Positions 25,638 to 34,271 of a stretch of 64,000 nt of DNA are shown one piece after another (position 1 is the first letter of the stretch; each line of letters opens with the position of its first letter). The notes under the pieces are model-generated. The model was given only the letters and a program-made list of their open reading frames with translations, searched no databases and had not been told where the DNA came from. Source of the DNA: Solirubrum puertoriconensis (GTDB lineage Bacteria > Bacteroidota > Bacteroidia > Cytophagales > Hymenobacteraceae); assembly GCF_001483135.1 (NCBI RefSeq), contig NZ_LNAL01000006.1, positions 3 through 64,002 of the forward strand, written 5' to 3'. The translations under genes and the position numbers were made by a program.

Positions 25638-25668
25638 AAGCGGACGACCTAGGGCAGGTCGTCCGCTT
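25638..25668 (-). terminator. rocD terminator
   Basis: AAGCGGACGACCT (25638-25650) pairs with 25656-25668, a 13-bp stem with a five-base loop. On the minus strand it is followed by TTGTTTTATG. Confidence 0.8.
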
Positions 25669-25693
25669 GGTAAGTGCTTAACTAGTCAGCGCT

Positions 25694-26956
25694 CTAAAAT
25701 TCCATAATCACCTGCTCGATGATGTCGCAGGCTTCGTGCAGCTGCTCCTCGGTGATAACCAACGGCGGGGCAAAGCGGATGATGTCGCCGTGGGTGGGTT
25801 TGGCCAGCACGCCGCGCTCCATTAGGGTTACGCACACATCCCAGGCGGTGCGGCCGTCGGGGGCAGGCTTAATCACCACGGCGTTCAGCAGACCTTTGCC
25901 GCGCACCAGCTCTACTACCTCGGGGCGCTTGGCCTGCACGCGGCGCATCCGCTCGCGGAATACCTCGCCTAGGGCGCGGGCGTTTTCGGTCAGCTTTTCT
26001 TCAAGCAGTACATCCAAAGCAGCCATCATCACAACACAAGCCAGCGGGTTGCCGCCGAAGGTAGAGCCGTGCTGCCCGGGCTTGATGCAGAGCATGATTT
26101 CGTTGCGCGCCAGCACCGCCGACACCGGCAGTACGCCGCCGCTCAGGGCCTTGCCCAAAATCAGGATGTCGGCGTGCAGGCCCTCGTAGCACGAGGCCAG
26201 CAGCTCGCCGGTGCGGCCCAGGCCCGTCTGAATCTCGTCGGCAATCATCAGCACCTTGTGCTTTTTGCAGATGGCGTGGGCGTGGGCCAAGTAGCCATCC
26301 GAAGGCACCACCACACCCGCCTCGCCCTGAATGGGCTCAACCATGAAGGCGCACACGTGGGGGTCTTGCACGGCGGCTTCGAGGGCGGCCAAGTCGTCGT
26401 AGGGTACTACCTGGTAGCCGGGCATGTAGGGGCCGAAGCCGCCCGTGCTGTCGGGGTCGGTGCTGAAGGAAATGATGCCCGTGGTGCGGCCGTGGAAGTT
26501 GTGCTCGGCTACCACAATGCGGGCTTGGTTGGGCGCAATGCCCTTCTGCTCGTAGCCCCAGCGGCGGGCCAGCTTAAGGGCGGTTTCCACGGCTTCGGCA
26601 CCCGAGTTCATCAGCAGGGCCTTGTCGTAGTTGAACAGCTCGCACAGGTACTTCTCGGCGCGGCCCAGCTGGTCGTTGAAGAACGCCCGCGAGGTAAGCG
26701 TAAGCTTTTGGGCCTGCTCGGTAAGGGCATTGATGATGCGCGGATGGCAATGGCCTTGGTTTACGGCCGAGTACGCCGATAGGAAATCGTAGTAGCGCTT
26801 GCCTTCTACATCCCACAGGTGCACGCCTTCGCCGCGGCTCAGCACCACCGGCAAGGGGTGGTAGTTGTGCGCACCGTAGTGGTCTTCGAGCTGCATCAAA
26901 TCGTGGCTGCTCAGCTGAATGGGGGCGGCGGTAGCGGGAGGCGTGCTAACAGACAT
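25694..26956 (-). CDS. rocD: Ornithine--oxo-acid aminotransferase
   Basis: Moves the delta-amino group of ornithine to 2-oxoglutarate, giving glutamate semialdehyde, and so links arginine breakdown to proline and glutamate. 420 residues from the ATG at 26956 ([14 protein letters not shown]). The open frame extends upstream, but a -7 element at 26997-27004 lies inside that extension, so the shorter form is preferred. PLP Lys269 lies in [22 protein letters not shown] spans 238-250, and [18 protein letters not shown] is typical of ornithine aminotransferase rather than ArgD. It stands alone, far from the arg operons. Confidence 0.93.
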   Translation of the reverse strand: MSVSTPPATAAPIQLSSHDLMQLEDHYGAHNYHPLPVVLSRGEGVHLWDVEGKRYYDFLSAYSAVNQGHCHPRIINALTEQAQKLTLTSRAFFNDQLGRAEKYLCELFNYDKALLMNSGAEAVETALKLARRWGYEQKGIAPNQARIVVAEHNFHGRTTGIISFSTDPDSTGGFGPYMPGYQVVPYDDLAALEAAVQDPHVCAFMVEPIQGEAGVVVPSDGYLAHAHAICKKHKVLMIADEIQTGLGRTGELLASCYEGLHADILILGKALSGGVLPVSAVLARNEIMLCIKPGQHGSTFGGNPLACVVMMAALDVLLEEKLTENARALGEVFRERMRRVQAKRPEVVELVRGKGLLNAVVIKPAPDGRTAWDVCVTLMERGVLAKPTHGDIIRFAPPLVITEEQLHEACDIIEQVIMEF

Positions 26957-26996
26957 AGTGGGAAAATTTTGGAGAGCTAAACATGGGTGGGATGCC

Positions 26997-27004
26997 CAAA
27001 AGTA
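26997..27004 (-). promoter_or_regulatory. -7 element upstream of rocD
   Basis: Minus-strand TACTTTTG, an exact TANNTTTG, 41 bases before the chosen rocD start. No -33 TTTG is correctly spaced. Confidence 0.5.
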
Positions 27005-27152
27005 CGGATTTCGGGCTGCGAAGGTGTGTTTAGGTAATTGCCTGAACAATAACAAAATACTCGCCGCGTCGTGAACCCAACATACCCAACCTTCAACTCC
27101 GGCTGAGGTTCAAGGAGCCTTTCTTCCATCTCTCCACCGCCTACTACCGATC

Positions 27153-28067
27153 ATGACCAAGTCGTCATTTTTCGGGCGGCATCCCGTGCTTGGGGTGCTG
27201 CTCGGTCTCATCATATTGCTCGTAGCGGGCGGGTTTATCGGCTTCAAAGCCACCAACAACGGCCAAAAACTGTTACCGACCCTCGAAAATGCCAACCTGC
27301 AAATGGGCAACATCACGGCCGATTCGCTGAAGGCGCAAATGCAGGTAAGCCTGCGCAACAACGCGCCCATTGGCATGCGCATCGACAGCTTTAGTTACGA
27401 AACGCGCGTGGATGGCAAGCCCATGGCACGCGGCGCCCAGGATGAGCCAACGGTAGTGAAGCGTCGGGGCCTGAGCCAGCTGGAAATACCCATGGCCGTG
27501 GACATGGGCGACCTAAAGCGTACAGTTAAAGATGCGCAGCAAGACTGCGTGGAGGTGCAAATGCGCATGCAGATGTACACCCGCTTGCCCGTGGTAGGCA
27601 CCGAGCGCATTCCGGTAGTAGTGAGCAAGCGGGTGTACGTGCCCAAGATGCCCAAGATTGAGGTGGCCGATGTAGACGTAACCGACCTAGGGCTGAAACA
27701 CGGCGAAGCGCTGGTGAAGCTAAAGGTGACGAACTACAATCCGTTTTCGGTAACCATCCGGAGCGTGCGGTACCGCTTTCGCATCGGCGACGACGATATG
27801 GAAGTGAAAGGCGTAGAAACCAAAGACGTAACCTTCGATGAGCGCGGCACCGAAATCATGCCCGTACGCGTCAGCTTTCAACCCAAAGCCATGCCCAAAG
27901 TAGCCTTTAAAAGCCTGTTCAAGGCCGATAAGACCTCGTACGACCTCGACGGGGTAGCCGTGGTGGCTGCTGGCCGCCATAACACCAAAGACATGAGCTT
28001 AAACTTCAACAGCGAAGGCACGCTGCAGGAGCTGAAGAACATTCCGCGCAAAGGAGAAGGGGAGTAG
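27153..28067 (+). CDS. Membrane-anchored LEA-type-2-like (WHy domain) protein
   Basis: A 304-residue protein. An N-terminal membrane anchor (PVLGVLLGLIILLVAGGFIGF, about 11-31) is followed by two similar beta-sandwich regions. Each begins with a strand pairing of the type seen in LEA14/WHy domains: ADSLKAQMQVSLRNNAPIGM (about 56-75) and LKHGEALVKLKVTNYNPFSV (about 182-201). The N-P pair after a run of alternating hydrophobics is the usual WHy signature. Such proteins are thought to protect against desiccation or to sit in the envelope. The function in this species is unknown. The assignment rests on pattern, not alignment. Confidence 0.65.
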   Translation: MTKSSFFGRHPVLGVLLGLIILLVAGGFIGFKATNNGQKLLPTLENANLQMGNITADSLKAQMQVSLRNNAPIGMRIDSFSYETRVDGKPMARGAQDEPTVVKRRGLSQLEIPMAVDMGDLKRTVKDAQQDCVEVQMRMQMYTRLPVVGTERIPVVVSKRVYVPKMPKIEVADVDVTDLGLKHGEALVKLKVTNYNPFSVTIRSVRYRFRIGDDDMEVKGVETKDVTFDERGTEIMPVRVSFQPKAMPKVAFKSLFKADKTSYDLDGVAVVAAGRHNTKDMSLNFNSEGTLQELKNIPRKGEGE

Positions 28068-28113
28068 CCGCGCCGGGTGCCAAGTAAGCGGCGCGCACCT
28101 CGGCATTGGTTGG

Positions 28114-28121
28114 TACCTTTG
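28114..28121 (+). promoter_or_regulatory. -7 element upstream of ridA
   Basis: TACCTTTG, exact, 29 bases before the ridA ATG. No TTTG at the proper -33 distance. Confidence 0.55.
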
Positions 28122-28149
28122 CCCGGCAACCAACCCTTGCTTGTAGCAC

Positions 28150-28530
28150 ATGCAATTCATCCACCACCCCGATGCGCCCAAAGCCGTTGGGCCTTACTCG
28201 CAGGCCATTGTAACGGGCGGCTTGGTGTTCTGCTCCGGCCAAACGCCCCTCAACCCCCAAACCATGCAGCTCGAGGGCACCACCATTGAGGTGCAAACCC
28301 AGCAGGCGCTGGCCAACCTAGGCACGGTGCTGTCGGCGCATGGGCTAGGGCTGCAGGACATTGTGAAAACAACGGTGTTCCTGAAAAACTTCGCCGATTT
28401 TCAGCGCATGAACGCTGTGTACGCCGAGGTATTTGGGGAACACCGCCCGGCCCGCACCACGGTAGAAGTATCGCGTTTGCCGCTCGAGGCATTGGTCGAG
28501 ATTGAATGTATTGCCGCCGTTCGGGGTTAG
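28150..28530 (+). CDS. ridA: RidA-family enamine/imine deaminase
   Basis: A 126-residue trimeric cytosolic hydrolase that removes reactive 2-aminoacrylate-type enamines produced by PLP enzymes. It shows the family run AVGPYSQAIVTGGLVFCSGQ (12-31), then VKTTVFLKNFADFQRMNAVY and the signature PARTTVEVSRLPLEALVEIE, whose Arg binds the substrate carboxylate. Nine bases separate its stop from a DUF5522 mini-gene, so the two are probably translated together. Confidence 0.92.
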   Translation: MQFIHHPDAPKAVGPYSQAIVTGGLVFCSGQTPLNPQTMQLEGTTIEVQTQQALANLGTVLSAHGLGLQDIVKTTVFLKNFADFQRMNAVYAEVFGEHRPARTTVEVSRLPLEALVEIECIAAVRG

Positions 28531-28698
<168 letters not shown>

Positions 28699-28758
28699 GT
28701 GCGGCAAAGCTTCGGCCCGTTGGGCAACAAGCTCTGCCTCATGAATTTTCGACAGAAG

Positions 28759-28789
28759 TTTGACTAATTCAGAGTTTTGCCGATATTTG
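28759..28789 (+). promoter_or_regulatory. Promoter of rpmB
   Basis: TTTG at 28759-28762, a 19-base spacer, and GATATTTG at 28782-28789. The -7 differs from TANNTTTG by one base. Transcription would begin about 35 bases before the rpmB ATG. Confidence 0.6.
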
Positions 28790-28831
28790 CGCCCCTGTTT
28801 CCCGCATTGTCATCTCAAGTAACACATAGCC

Positions 28832-29071
28832 ATGGCCCGAGTTTGTGATCTGACCGGCAAGCGCACGCGCGTTGGTAACAACGTATCGCACGCCAACAAC
28901 AAGACCAAGCGCAAGTTCTACCCGAACCTGCAGAAGAAGCGTTTCTACATCCCCGAGGAGGATGCATGGGTTACCCTGCGCGTAGCCGCTTCTACCATCC
29001 GCACGATCAACAAGAACGGCATTATGGCCGTGTTGAAAAAAGCTAAGCAAGAAGGCTACGTAGTTTACTAA
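28832..29071 (+). CDS. rpmB: 50S ribosomal protein L28 (bL28)
   Basis: A 79-residue basic protein, the expected size. [20 protein letters not shown] and [12 protein letters not shown] are family hallmarks. It has its own promoter and is separated from rpmG by the M24 peptidase gene. In many Bacteroidota, L28, L33, DUF4295 and FtsY are directly adjacent, so an insertion or rearrangement has split the cluster here. Confidence 0.96.
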   Translation: MARVCDLTGKRTRVGNNVSHANNKTKRKFYPNLQKKRFYIPEEDAWVTLRVAASTIRTINKNGIMAVLKKAKQEGYVVY

Positions 29072-29230
29072 GCTACTACGCGTGCCCGATTTCGGGCGCA
29101 TGGCTTACTGCATATCCGGAAGCGAGATTTTGGCCGATGTTGCCGCCTATGGCGCGCAACCTTCAGCCGAAATCTCGCTTCTTTTGCTTTAGCCGCTTAG
29201 CTACCTCGCACCACCGTACTACGCACCTAC

Positions 29231-30898
29231 ATGGCTGCGGCTCTGCATATGCTCCGAACCCCGTTGTGGCTCCGCCGAGGAGCTTTTGCCCTGCTCTGCC
29301 TAGGTGCCCTGGGCCTCGAACCTGCCCAAGCTCAGCGCCAAGTCAGCAACGAGCGGCCCACTGATTTTTTGAGTGCCGATTTTCACAAGGGCCGGCGCGA
29401 GCTACTGCGCCAGCAAATGCCGGCCGGCTCGGTAGCGGTGCTGTTTGCCTCGCCGGTGCGCAACCGCGCCAACGACGTCAGCTACATCTACCACCAGCAC
29501 CCCGATTTGTACTACCTCACGGGCTATACCGAGCCCGATGCCGTGCTGGTACTGTTCAAGGAGCCCCAGAACCTAGGCGGCCAAACCGGTGTAACAGAGG
29601 CGCTTTACGTGCAGCCCCGCAATGCCGCCCGCGAAATGTGGACGGGCCGCCGCATAGGCAAGGACGGTGCCAAGCAGCAACTGGGCCTGCAGTATACCGC
29701 CGACAACACCGAGTTTGCCGCGGCTCCCATTCAGTGGAGCAACTTTGGCCAAGTGCTGATGCTGACGTTGCCAACCGATGCTGCCAACGACCCGCGCAAC
29801 CCCGCCGACCTACACGACTTAGTAGCTAGCTTCCGGCAAAAAGCTAGCCTGCCGGCCGATTTTAGCCCAGCAGTAGGGGAGGCGCACAAAGTCATTCAGC
29901 GCTATGGCACGGCCAACCCCACCGAATTGCGGCCCTACCTCACCAACCTAGTAAGCTCGCAGCCGCAGCTGGCTACCGACGCCTACGTGCAGGCTTATCT
30001 GAAAGCCGACACCGACGCCGACCGGCAGAAAGTGGTAGCCTCGCGCCCCGTATCGCGCTTCGATGCCACCACGCTCGATGAGCTGCTGAACCAGATGCGC
30101 GAAGTAAAAACGCCCGAGGAGCTGAAGTTGCTGCGCCAAGCCGTACGCATTTCGGCGGTAGGGCAGCAGGAGGTGATGAAAGCCACCAAGCCCGACATGG
30201 GCGAAATGGAAATTCAGGGCCTGCACGAGTACGTGTACAAGAAGTACGGCGCCGAGTTCGAAGGCTACCCCAGCATTGTGGGCGCCGGCAACAATGCCTG
30301 CGTGCTGCACTACGAAACCAACGACAAGCCGCGCGTTGGCAACGAGCTGCTGCTGATGGACTGCGGCGCCGAGTACCATGGCTACACCTCCGACGTGACG
30401 CGCACGATTCCGCCCACGGGCAAGTTCTCACGCGAGCAGCGTGAGATTTACGAGTTGGTATTAGCCGCTCAGGAGGCCAGCTTTAAAGAGTGCAAACCCG
30501 GCGCCGAGTTTCAGGCCCCGCACAAAGCAGCGCAGGCAGTGATTACCGAAGGGCTGAAGCGCCTAGGTATCATCAAGACCGACGCCGAGGTGCGCCGCTA
30601 CTTTCCGCACGGCACCTCGCACTACCTAGGGCTCGATGTGCACGACCGCGGCACTTACGGCCCGCTAAAAGCCGGCAACGTAATCACTGTCGAACCGGGC
30701 ATCTACATCCCCGAAGGCAGCCCCTGCGACAAAAAGTGGTGGAACATTGGCGTACGCATCGAGGACGATATTCTCATCACGTCGTCAGGCTATGATAACC
30801 TATCGAAAGAAGCACCCCGCACCGTAGCCGACATTGAGGCGATGATGGCTAAACCAAGCGCCCTCGACAACTTTAAGCTTCCTATCTTAAAGAACTAG
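29231..30898 (+). CDS. Secreted M24 Xaa-Pro aminopeptidase
   Basis: A 555-residue metallopeptidase that trims N-terminal residues before proline, here exported. An N-terminal signal segment (about 10-35, LRRGAFALLCLGALGLEPAQ) is followed by the aminopeptidase P N-terminal domain (to about 250). The catalytic pita-bread domain has all metal ligands visible: Asp377 and Asp388 in MDCGAEYHGYTSD, His464 in HGTSHYLGLDVHD, Glu488 in VEPGIYIP and Glu511 in VRIEDD. The start could also be the ATG at 29249. It is inserted between rpmB and rpmG and is followed by a strong terminator. Confidence 0.93.
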   Translation: MAAALHMLRTPLWLRRGAFALLCLGALGLEPAQAQRQVSNERPTDFLSADFHKGRRELLRQQMPAGSVAVLFASPVRNRANDVSYIYHQHPDLYYLTGYTEPDAVLVLFKEPQNLGGQTGVTEALYVQPRNAAREMWTGRRIGKDGAKQQLGLQYTADNTEFAAAPIQWSNFGQVLMLTLPTDAANDPRNPADLHDLVASFRQKASLPADFSPAVGEAHKVIQRYGTANPTELRPYLTNLVSSQPQLATDAYVQAYLKADTDADRQKVVASRPVSRFDATTLDELLNQMREVKTPEELKLLRQAVRISAVGQQEVMKATKPDMGEMEIQGLHEYVYKKYGAEFEGYPSIVGAGNNACVLHYETNDKPRVGNELLLMDCGAEYHGYTSDVTRTIPPTGKFSREQREIYELVLAAQEASFKECKPGAEFQAPHKAAQAVITEGLKRLGIIKTDAEVRRYFPHGTSHYLGLDVHDRGTYGPLKAGNVITVEPGIYIPEGSPCDKKWWNIGVRIEDDILITSSGYDNLSKEAPRTVADIEAMMAKPSALDNFKLPILKN

Positions 30899-30922
30899 AA
30901 CAGTTGCAAAACGGCCACAACC

Positions 30923-30965
30923 AGCGGGCCTGCGCAACCAAGTGTGCGCAGGCCCGCTTATTTTT
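30923..30965 (+). terminator. Terminator of the M24 peptidase gene
   Basis: AGCGGGCCTGCGCA (30923-30936) pairs with 30945-30958, followed by TATTTTTG. Confidence 0.85.
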
Positions 30966-31037
30966 GTGCTGAAAAGGTGCGATAAACTGTTTCTGAGCGG
31001 GTGTAATTACATCTTGCAACGGTTTATACTTCTGTTG

Positions 31038-31068
31038 TTTGACTTTGTCGAAACAACTCGTATCTTTG
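31038..31068 (+). promoter_or_regulatory. Consensus promoter of rpmG-DUF4295-ftsY
   Basis: TTTG at 31038-31041, exactly 19 bases, then TATCTTTG at 31061-31068. This is a perfect match to the Bacteroidota consensus, as expected for a highly expressed ribosomal protein gene. The leader is about 35 bases. Confidence 0.88.
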
Positions 31069-31107
31069 CAGTCCTAAAATCGAAACCCACGTCCTGACTG
31101 TATCACG

Positions 31108-31290
31108 ATGGCCAAGAAAGGAAACCGGGTGCAGGTAATCCTGGAGTGCACCGAGCACAAGAACTCGGGCCAGCCGGGCACCTCGCGCTACATCACCACG
31201 AAAAACCGGAAAAATACTCCGGAGCGCATTGAGTTGAAGAAATACAACTCGGTGCTCAAGAAAATGACCGTCCACAAAGAAATCAAGTAA
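31108..31290 (+). CDS. rpmG: 50S ribosomal protein L33 (bL33)
   Basis: A 60-residue protein. [20 protein letters not shown] and [20 protein letters not shown] are typical of L33. Only one Cys (Cys14) is present, so it is the zinc-free form. The DUF4295 gene starts 8 bases after its stop. Confidence 0.96.
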   Translation: MAKKGNRVQVILECTEHKNSGQPGTSRYITTKNRKNTPERIELKKYNSVLKKMTVHKEIK

Positions 31291-31298
31291 GCTGAGTC

Positions 31299-31460
31299 AT
31301 GGCAAAGAAAGTAGTTGCTACGCTGAAGACTTCGGGCGGTAAGGACTGGGCCAAGGTTATCCGCGCCGTCCGCTCGCCCAAAACTGGTGCCTACACCTTC
31401 AAAGAAGAGATGGTACCCGTTGACAAAGTGCAGGAGTTCCTCGCTTCCGGCAGCAAGTAA
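31299..31460 (+). CDS. DUF4295 small basic protein (probable Bacteroidota-specific ribosomal protein)
   Basis: A 53-residue basic protein, MAKKVVATLKTSGGKDWAKV..., ending KVQEFLASGSK. It is encoded 8 bases after rpmG on the same transcript. The family is confined to Bacteroidota and always sits beside rpmG and ftsY. I recall that a Bacteroidota-specific large-subunit protein (bL38) was seen in the Flavobacterium johnsoniae ribosome and believe it corresponds to this family, but that link is from memory. Confidence 0.8.
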   Translation: MAKKVVATLKTSGGKDWAKVIRAVRSPKTGAYTFKEEMVPVDKVQEFLASGSK

Positions 31461-31468
31461 GAACTTAT

Positions 31469-31538
31469 CGAGTGCGTACGGTCGAACGGCTGTGCCAACG
31501 CCCATCCGGTTCCCTTCGGGGCAGCCGCTACGCACTCG
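31469..31538 (+). ncRNA. Structured element after DUF4295 (unassigned)
   Basis: CGAGTGCGTA (31469-31478) pairs perfectly with 31529-31538, and CGGCTG (31487-31492) with 31522-31527 inside it, giving a 70-base branched stem. It starts 9 bases after the DUF4295 stop and precedes a separate terminator. It is not a tRNA: no T-arm or anticodon arm can be drawn. It could protect the upstream ribosomal-protein mRNA or be a dispersed repeat. Confidence 0.35.
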
Positions 31539-31551
31539 TCTAATAGTGAAG

Positions 31552-31579
31552 AAGTCCCGCCTTCCCGTGGGACTTTTTT
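31552..31579 (+). terminator. Terminator after the rpmG-DUF4295 pair
   Basis: AAGTCCC (31552-31558) pairs with GGGACTT (31569-31575), followed by six T residues. Some readthrough to ftsY is likely, because no clear ftsY promoter was seen. Confidence 0.7.
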
Positions 31580-31583
31580 GCGT

Positions 31584-31698
31584 ATTAGGGCTTGGTGATT
31601 AGGGCCTAGGTCTTAGTTGCGTGCCCTTGGCTGCCAAAGCCAATCCTTCTGGCTTAGCGTGCTGCGCTAAGTGCCAAGACCCAATCCCTAAGACCTAA
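31584..31698. repeat. Imperfect inverted repeat upstream of ftsY (family D)
   Basis: TTAGGGCTTGGTGATTAGGG near 31585 is mirrored imperfectly by 31674-31698 (CCAAGACCCAATCCCTAAGA). A shared motif CTAAGACCT-GCCCTAAT also occurs at about 56497-56515. The element ends 3 bases before the ftsY ATG. Confidence 0.5.
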
Positions 31699-31701
31699 CC
31701 C

Positions 31702-32685
31702 ATGGGCCTTTTCGATTTTTTTAAGAAAGACAAGGAGAATAAGGAGCAGCGCGAGTCGTTGGACAAAGGGCTGGAGAAAACCAAAACCAGCTTTTTTGAT
31801 CAGTTGAGCAAAGCCGTTGTGGGCAAGAGCACCGTCGACGAAGAAGTGCTCGACGACCTCGAATCGGTGCTGGTGCACGCCGATGTGGGCATCGATACTA
31901 CCGTGAAGGTTATCGACCGAATCGAGAAGCGCGTGGCCCGCGACAAGTACGTGGGCACCTCGGAGCTCGACCGCATCCTGCGCGAAGAAATTGCCGACCT
32001 GCTTCAGAAAAACGACTCCGGCTCCACGGCCGTGCTCGAGCGCGCCGACCGTGAAGATTCTGGCGGCCAGCCCTTCGTGATTATGGTAGTGGGCGTAAAC
32101 GGGGTGGGCAAAACCACCACCATTGGTAAGCTCGCGCACCGTTTCCACTCGGCCGGTAAAAAGGTGGTGCTAGGTGCTGCCGATACCTTCCGGGCCGCCG
32201 CCGTCGATCAGCTTATCATTTGGGGACAGCGTGTGGGCGTGCCGGTTATTTCGCACGGCATGAACACCGATCCGGCTTCCGTGGCCTACGACGCCGTGAA
32301 AAAGGGCGTGGAGATGCAGGCCGATGTGGTCATCATCGACACGGCTGGCCGCCTGCACAACAAGGTGAACCTGATGAACGAGCTAAGCAAGATCAAGCGT
32401 GTGATGCAGAAGGTAATTCCCGATGCACCGCACGAAGTACTGCTGGTACTCGATGGCAGCACGGGCCAAAATGCCTTTTTGCAAGCCAAGGAGTTCACCA
32501 AAGCCACGGAGGTGTCGGCGCTGGCCATTACCAAGCTCGATGGCACCGCCAAGGGTGGCGTGGTAATCGGCATTTCCGACCAGCTCAACGTGCCTGTGCG
32601 CTACATCGGCGTAGGCGAAAAAATGACCGACCTGCAGCTATTCGACCGCCGCACGTTCGTCGATTCCTTGTTCTCGAAAAAGTAA
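31702..32685 (+). CDS. ftsY: Signal recognition particle receptor FtsY
   Basis: SRP receptor GTPase that docks ribosome-nascent-chain complexes at the inner membrane. 327 residues. It has a short charged N-terminus (MGLFDFFKKDKENKEQRESL) typical of FtsY with a minimal A domain, the NG domain, P-loop GVNGVGKTTT (131-140), DTFRAAAVDQL (161-171), DTAGR (213-217) and TKLDGTAKGG for guanine recognition. The ATG follows a family D repeat. Confidence 0.97.
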   Translation: MGLFDFFKKDKENKEQRESLDKGLEKTKTSFFDQLSKAVVGKSTVDEEVLDDLESVLVHADVGIDTTVKVIDRIEKRVARDKYVGTSELDRILREEIADLLQKNDSGSTAVLERADREDSGGQPFVIMVVGVNGVGKTTTIGKLAHRFHSAGKKVVLGAADTFRAAAVDQLIIWGQRVGVPVISHGMNTDPASVAYDAVKKGVEMQADVVIIDTAGRLHNKVNLMNELSKIKRVMQKVIPDAPHEVLLVLDGSTGQNAFLQAKEFTKATEVSALAITKLDGTAKGGVVIGISDQLNVPVRYIGVGEKMTDLQLFDRRTFVDSLFSKK

Positions 32686-32831
32686 GCGCACCTAGGTGCG
32701 TATCCAAAGCCGTTGCGTAATGCGCAGCGGCTCTTCTGTTTATGGGTGTTGTCACCCTATTATGTGAGTGATTTGCAGCTAGCTTCTGGCTAACTAGACA
32801 ACCGTTGCGCCACCCGGTGCATCTGGTTGAT

Positions 32832-33986
32832 ATGCAAGTAGTAGCCGACCTCCCAACCCCTGCTGACGAAGCCGTTAAACCCAAGCGGCTGGATGCATTC
32901 TTGAGCCAGAAACTGCGGTTTTGGTCGCTCGTCGCCATGCTCATGCTGGTGTACGTGCACGCTTACAACCTGCACCCGCGCTACCTGCACGCCGCCTCGG
33001 CGGTAGAGGAGCCACTAACGATAGGCTCGTACCTGCAGTATTTTCTGGCCAATGGGCTGTTTCGGTTCCGCATACCGATTCTGTTCGCCATTTCAGGCTA
33101 TTTGTTCGCCTTTCACGACTCTGGTACGCCGCACAAAGTGCGGGTGCAGCGTCGGGTGCGCACCTTGCTGATGCCGTATCTAATCTGGAGCTTCATCGGC
33201 CTAGCGGGCACTTGGGCCATGGAGCAGTTCCCGGCTACGCGGCAGCTTGTGCAGGCTGCAGCTCTAAGCAGTTTCGGGCCCGAAAACCCCTTCGTGAGCG
33301 GGTACACGCCGGGGCAACTACTGCTGCGGTGGCTCTTGGTGCCGGTGCCATTCCAATTGTGGTTTTTGATGAGCCTGCTGGTCTACAACTTAGCTTATCC
33401 GTGGTTGCGCACGGCCGTGGATCGAGCGCCGGCGGTATACTTCGTCGTGGCCGGGTTGTTGTGGCTGCTAGGTATCGATATCCAACCATTTATCGGCGGC
33501 ACGGGCCTGCTGTTCTTTGCCCTGGGCGTGTGGCTGCGCCGCCGCGACATCGACGTGCTCCGGCCGCCGCGCTGGTTCCCGGTAGTGCCGATGGCCGTGC
33601 TGTGGCTGGTGGTACTGCTTGTGAAAAGCTACTTAGCTTTCCACTTTCAGTCCCCGCCCTTCCTGCCCATGTTGCTGCTCCACAAAGCAGCAGAGGCGTT
33701 GGGCATCGGCGTGATGTGGTTTGGCTCCGATGCCGTGGTGCGTGTAGCCATGAGCCAGCGCTGGTTTGCGTTGGTAGCGGGATTCTCGTTCATGATATAT
33801 GTGCTGCACGTGCCCTTGGTGAACTACGCTACCGAGTGGGCGCTGCGTACCTGGCCGGGCCAGAATTTGCTGGTGTTTTTGCTGCTGCCGCTGCTGATAG
33901 CAGGCCTGGCTGTGCTGCTAGGTGCGGTTATGCGCAAACTGGTGCCTGGCGTGTACGGTTTGCTGACCGGTGGGCGTGGAATGTAG
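32832..33986 (+). CDS. Membrane acyltransferase, family 3
   Basis: A 384-residue integral membrane protein with about ten hydrophobic segments. The chosen start is the ATG at 32832 (MQVVADLPTPADEAVKPKRL); a TTG nine codons upstream is the alternative. After RLDAFLSQKLRFWSLVAMLM come HAYNLHPR, the membrane-entry His region, and FRFRIPILFAISGYLFAFHD, typical of acyltransferase 3 (OafA/WecH-like) proteins that move acetyl or succinyl groups to surface sugars. It is monocistronic, with no polysaccharide genes nearby, so the acceptor is unknown. Confidence 0.87.
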   Translation: MQVVADLPTPADEAVKPKRLDAFLSQKLRFWSLVAMLMLVYVHAYNLHPRYLHAASAVEEPLTIGSYLQYFLANGLFRFRIPILFAISGYLFAFHDSGTPHKVRVQRRVRTLLMPYLIWSFIGLAGTWAMEQFPATRQLVQAAALSSFGPENPFVSGYTPGQLLLRWLLVPVPFQLWFLMSLLVYNLAYPWLRTAVDRAPAVYFVVAGLLWLLGIDIQPFIGGTGLLFFALGVWLRRRDIDVLRPPRWFPVVPMAVLWLVVLLVKSYLAFHFQSPPFLPMLLLHKAAEALGIGVMWFGSDAVVRVAMSQRWFALVAGFSFMIYVLHVPLVNYATEWALRTWPGQNLLVFLLLPLLIAGLAVLLGAVMRKLVPGVYGLLTGGRGM

Positions 33987-34092
33987 TCTGTGCTTTAGAC
34001 CGCGTTTTTCAGGCGGTAATCATCTGCCGCTACATAGGTCAACTGTTATAAATTACTATCCAAAGAACGCGGACTGAGGTTCGCGCTACATG
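33984..34092. repeat. Degenerate family A inverted repeat
   Basis: GTAGTCTGTGCTTTAGACCG (from 33984) and the complement of a sequence ending in CGCGCTAC (about 34091) align with family A arms but match each other at only about two thirds of positions. It overlaps the end of the acyltransferase gene. A further short relative (ACGCGAACTGCAATTCGCGC) lies at about 34242-34261. Confidence 0.55.
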
Positions 34093-34152
34093 GTGCTGCC
34101 GTCGCTGTAGCTAAAGGAACGTTCGTAGTAGGAAAAGGCGTTGGCTCCTGCG

Positions 34153-34160
34153 TACCTTTG
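34153..34160 (+). promoter_or_regulatory. -7 element upstream of rimO
   Basis: TACCTTTG, exact. The leader to the rimO ATG would be about 105 bases and would include the small family A relative near 34242-34261. Confidence 0.5.
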
Positions 34161-34271
34161 CGCTCCAATTTTCGCTGGCGGCGAAAGTGAGGCAATATGT
34201 TCAGGATTAGGTGCTTTCCGCTAGGTGGCGCCGTTCAACGATACGCGAACTGCAATTCGCGCTACTGCAGA

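Noticed and set aside
25694-27055. Longer form of ornithine aminotransferase starting at 27055
   Set aside because: A TANNTTTG element at 26997-27004 lies within the extension, and the extra residues do not match the family.
31469-31538. Possible tRNA because of the closed stem and GGTTCCC-like segment
   Set aside because: No anticodon arm, no proper T-loop and no acceptor pairing of seven base pairs can be drawn.
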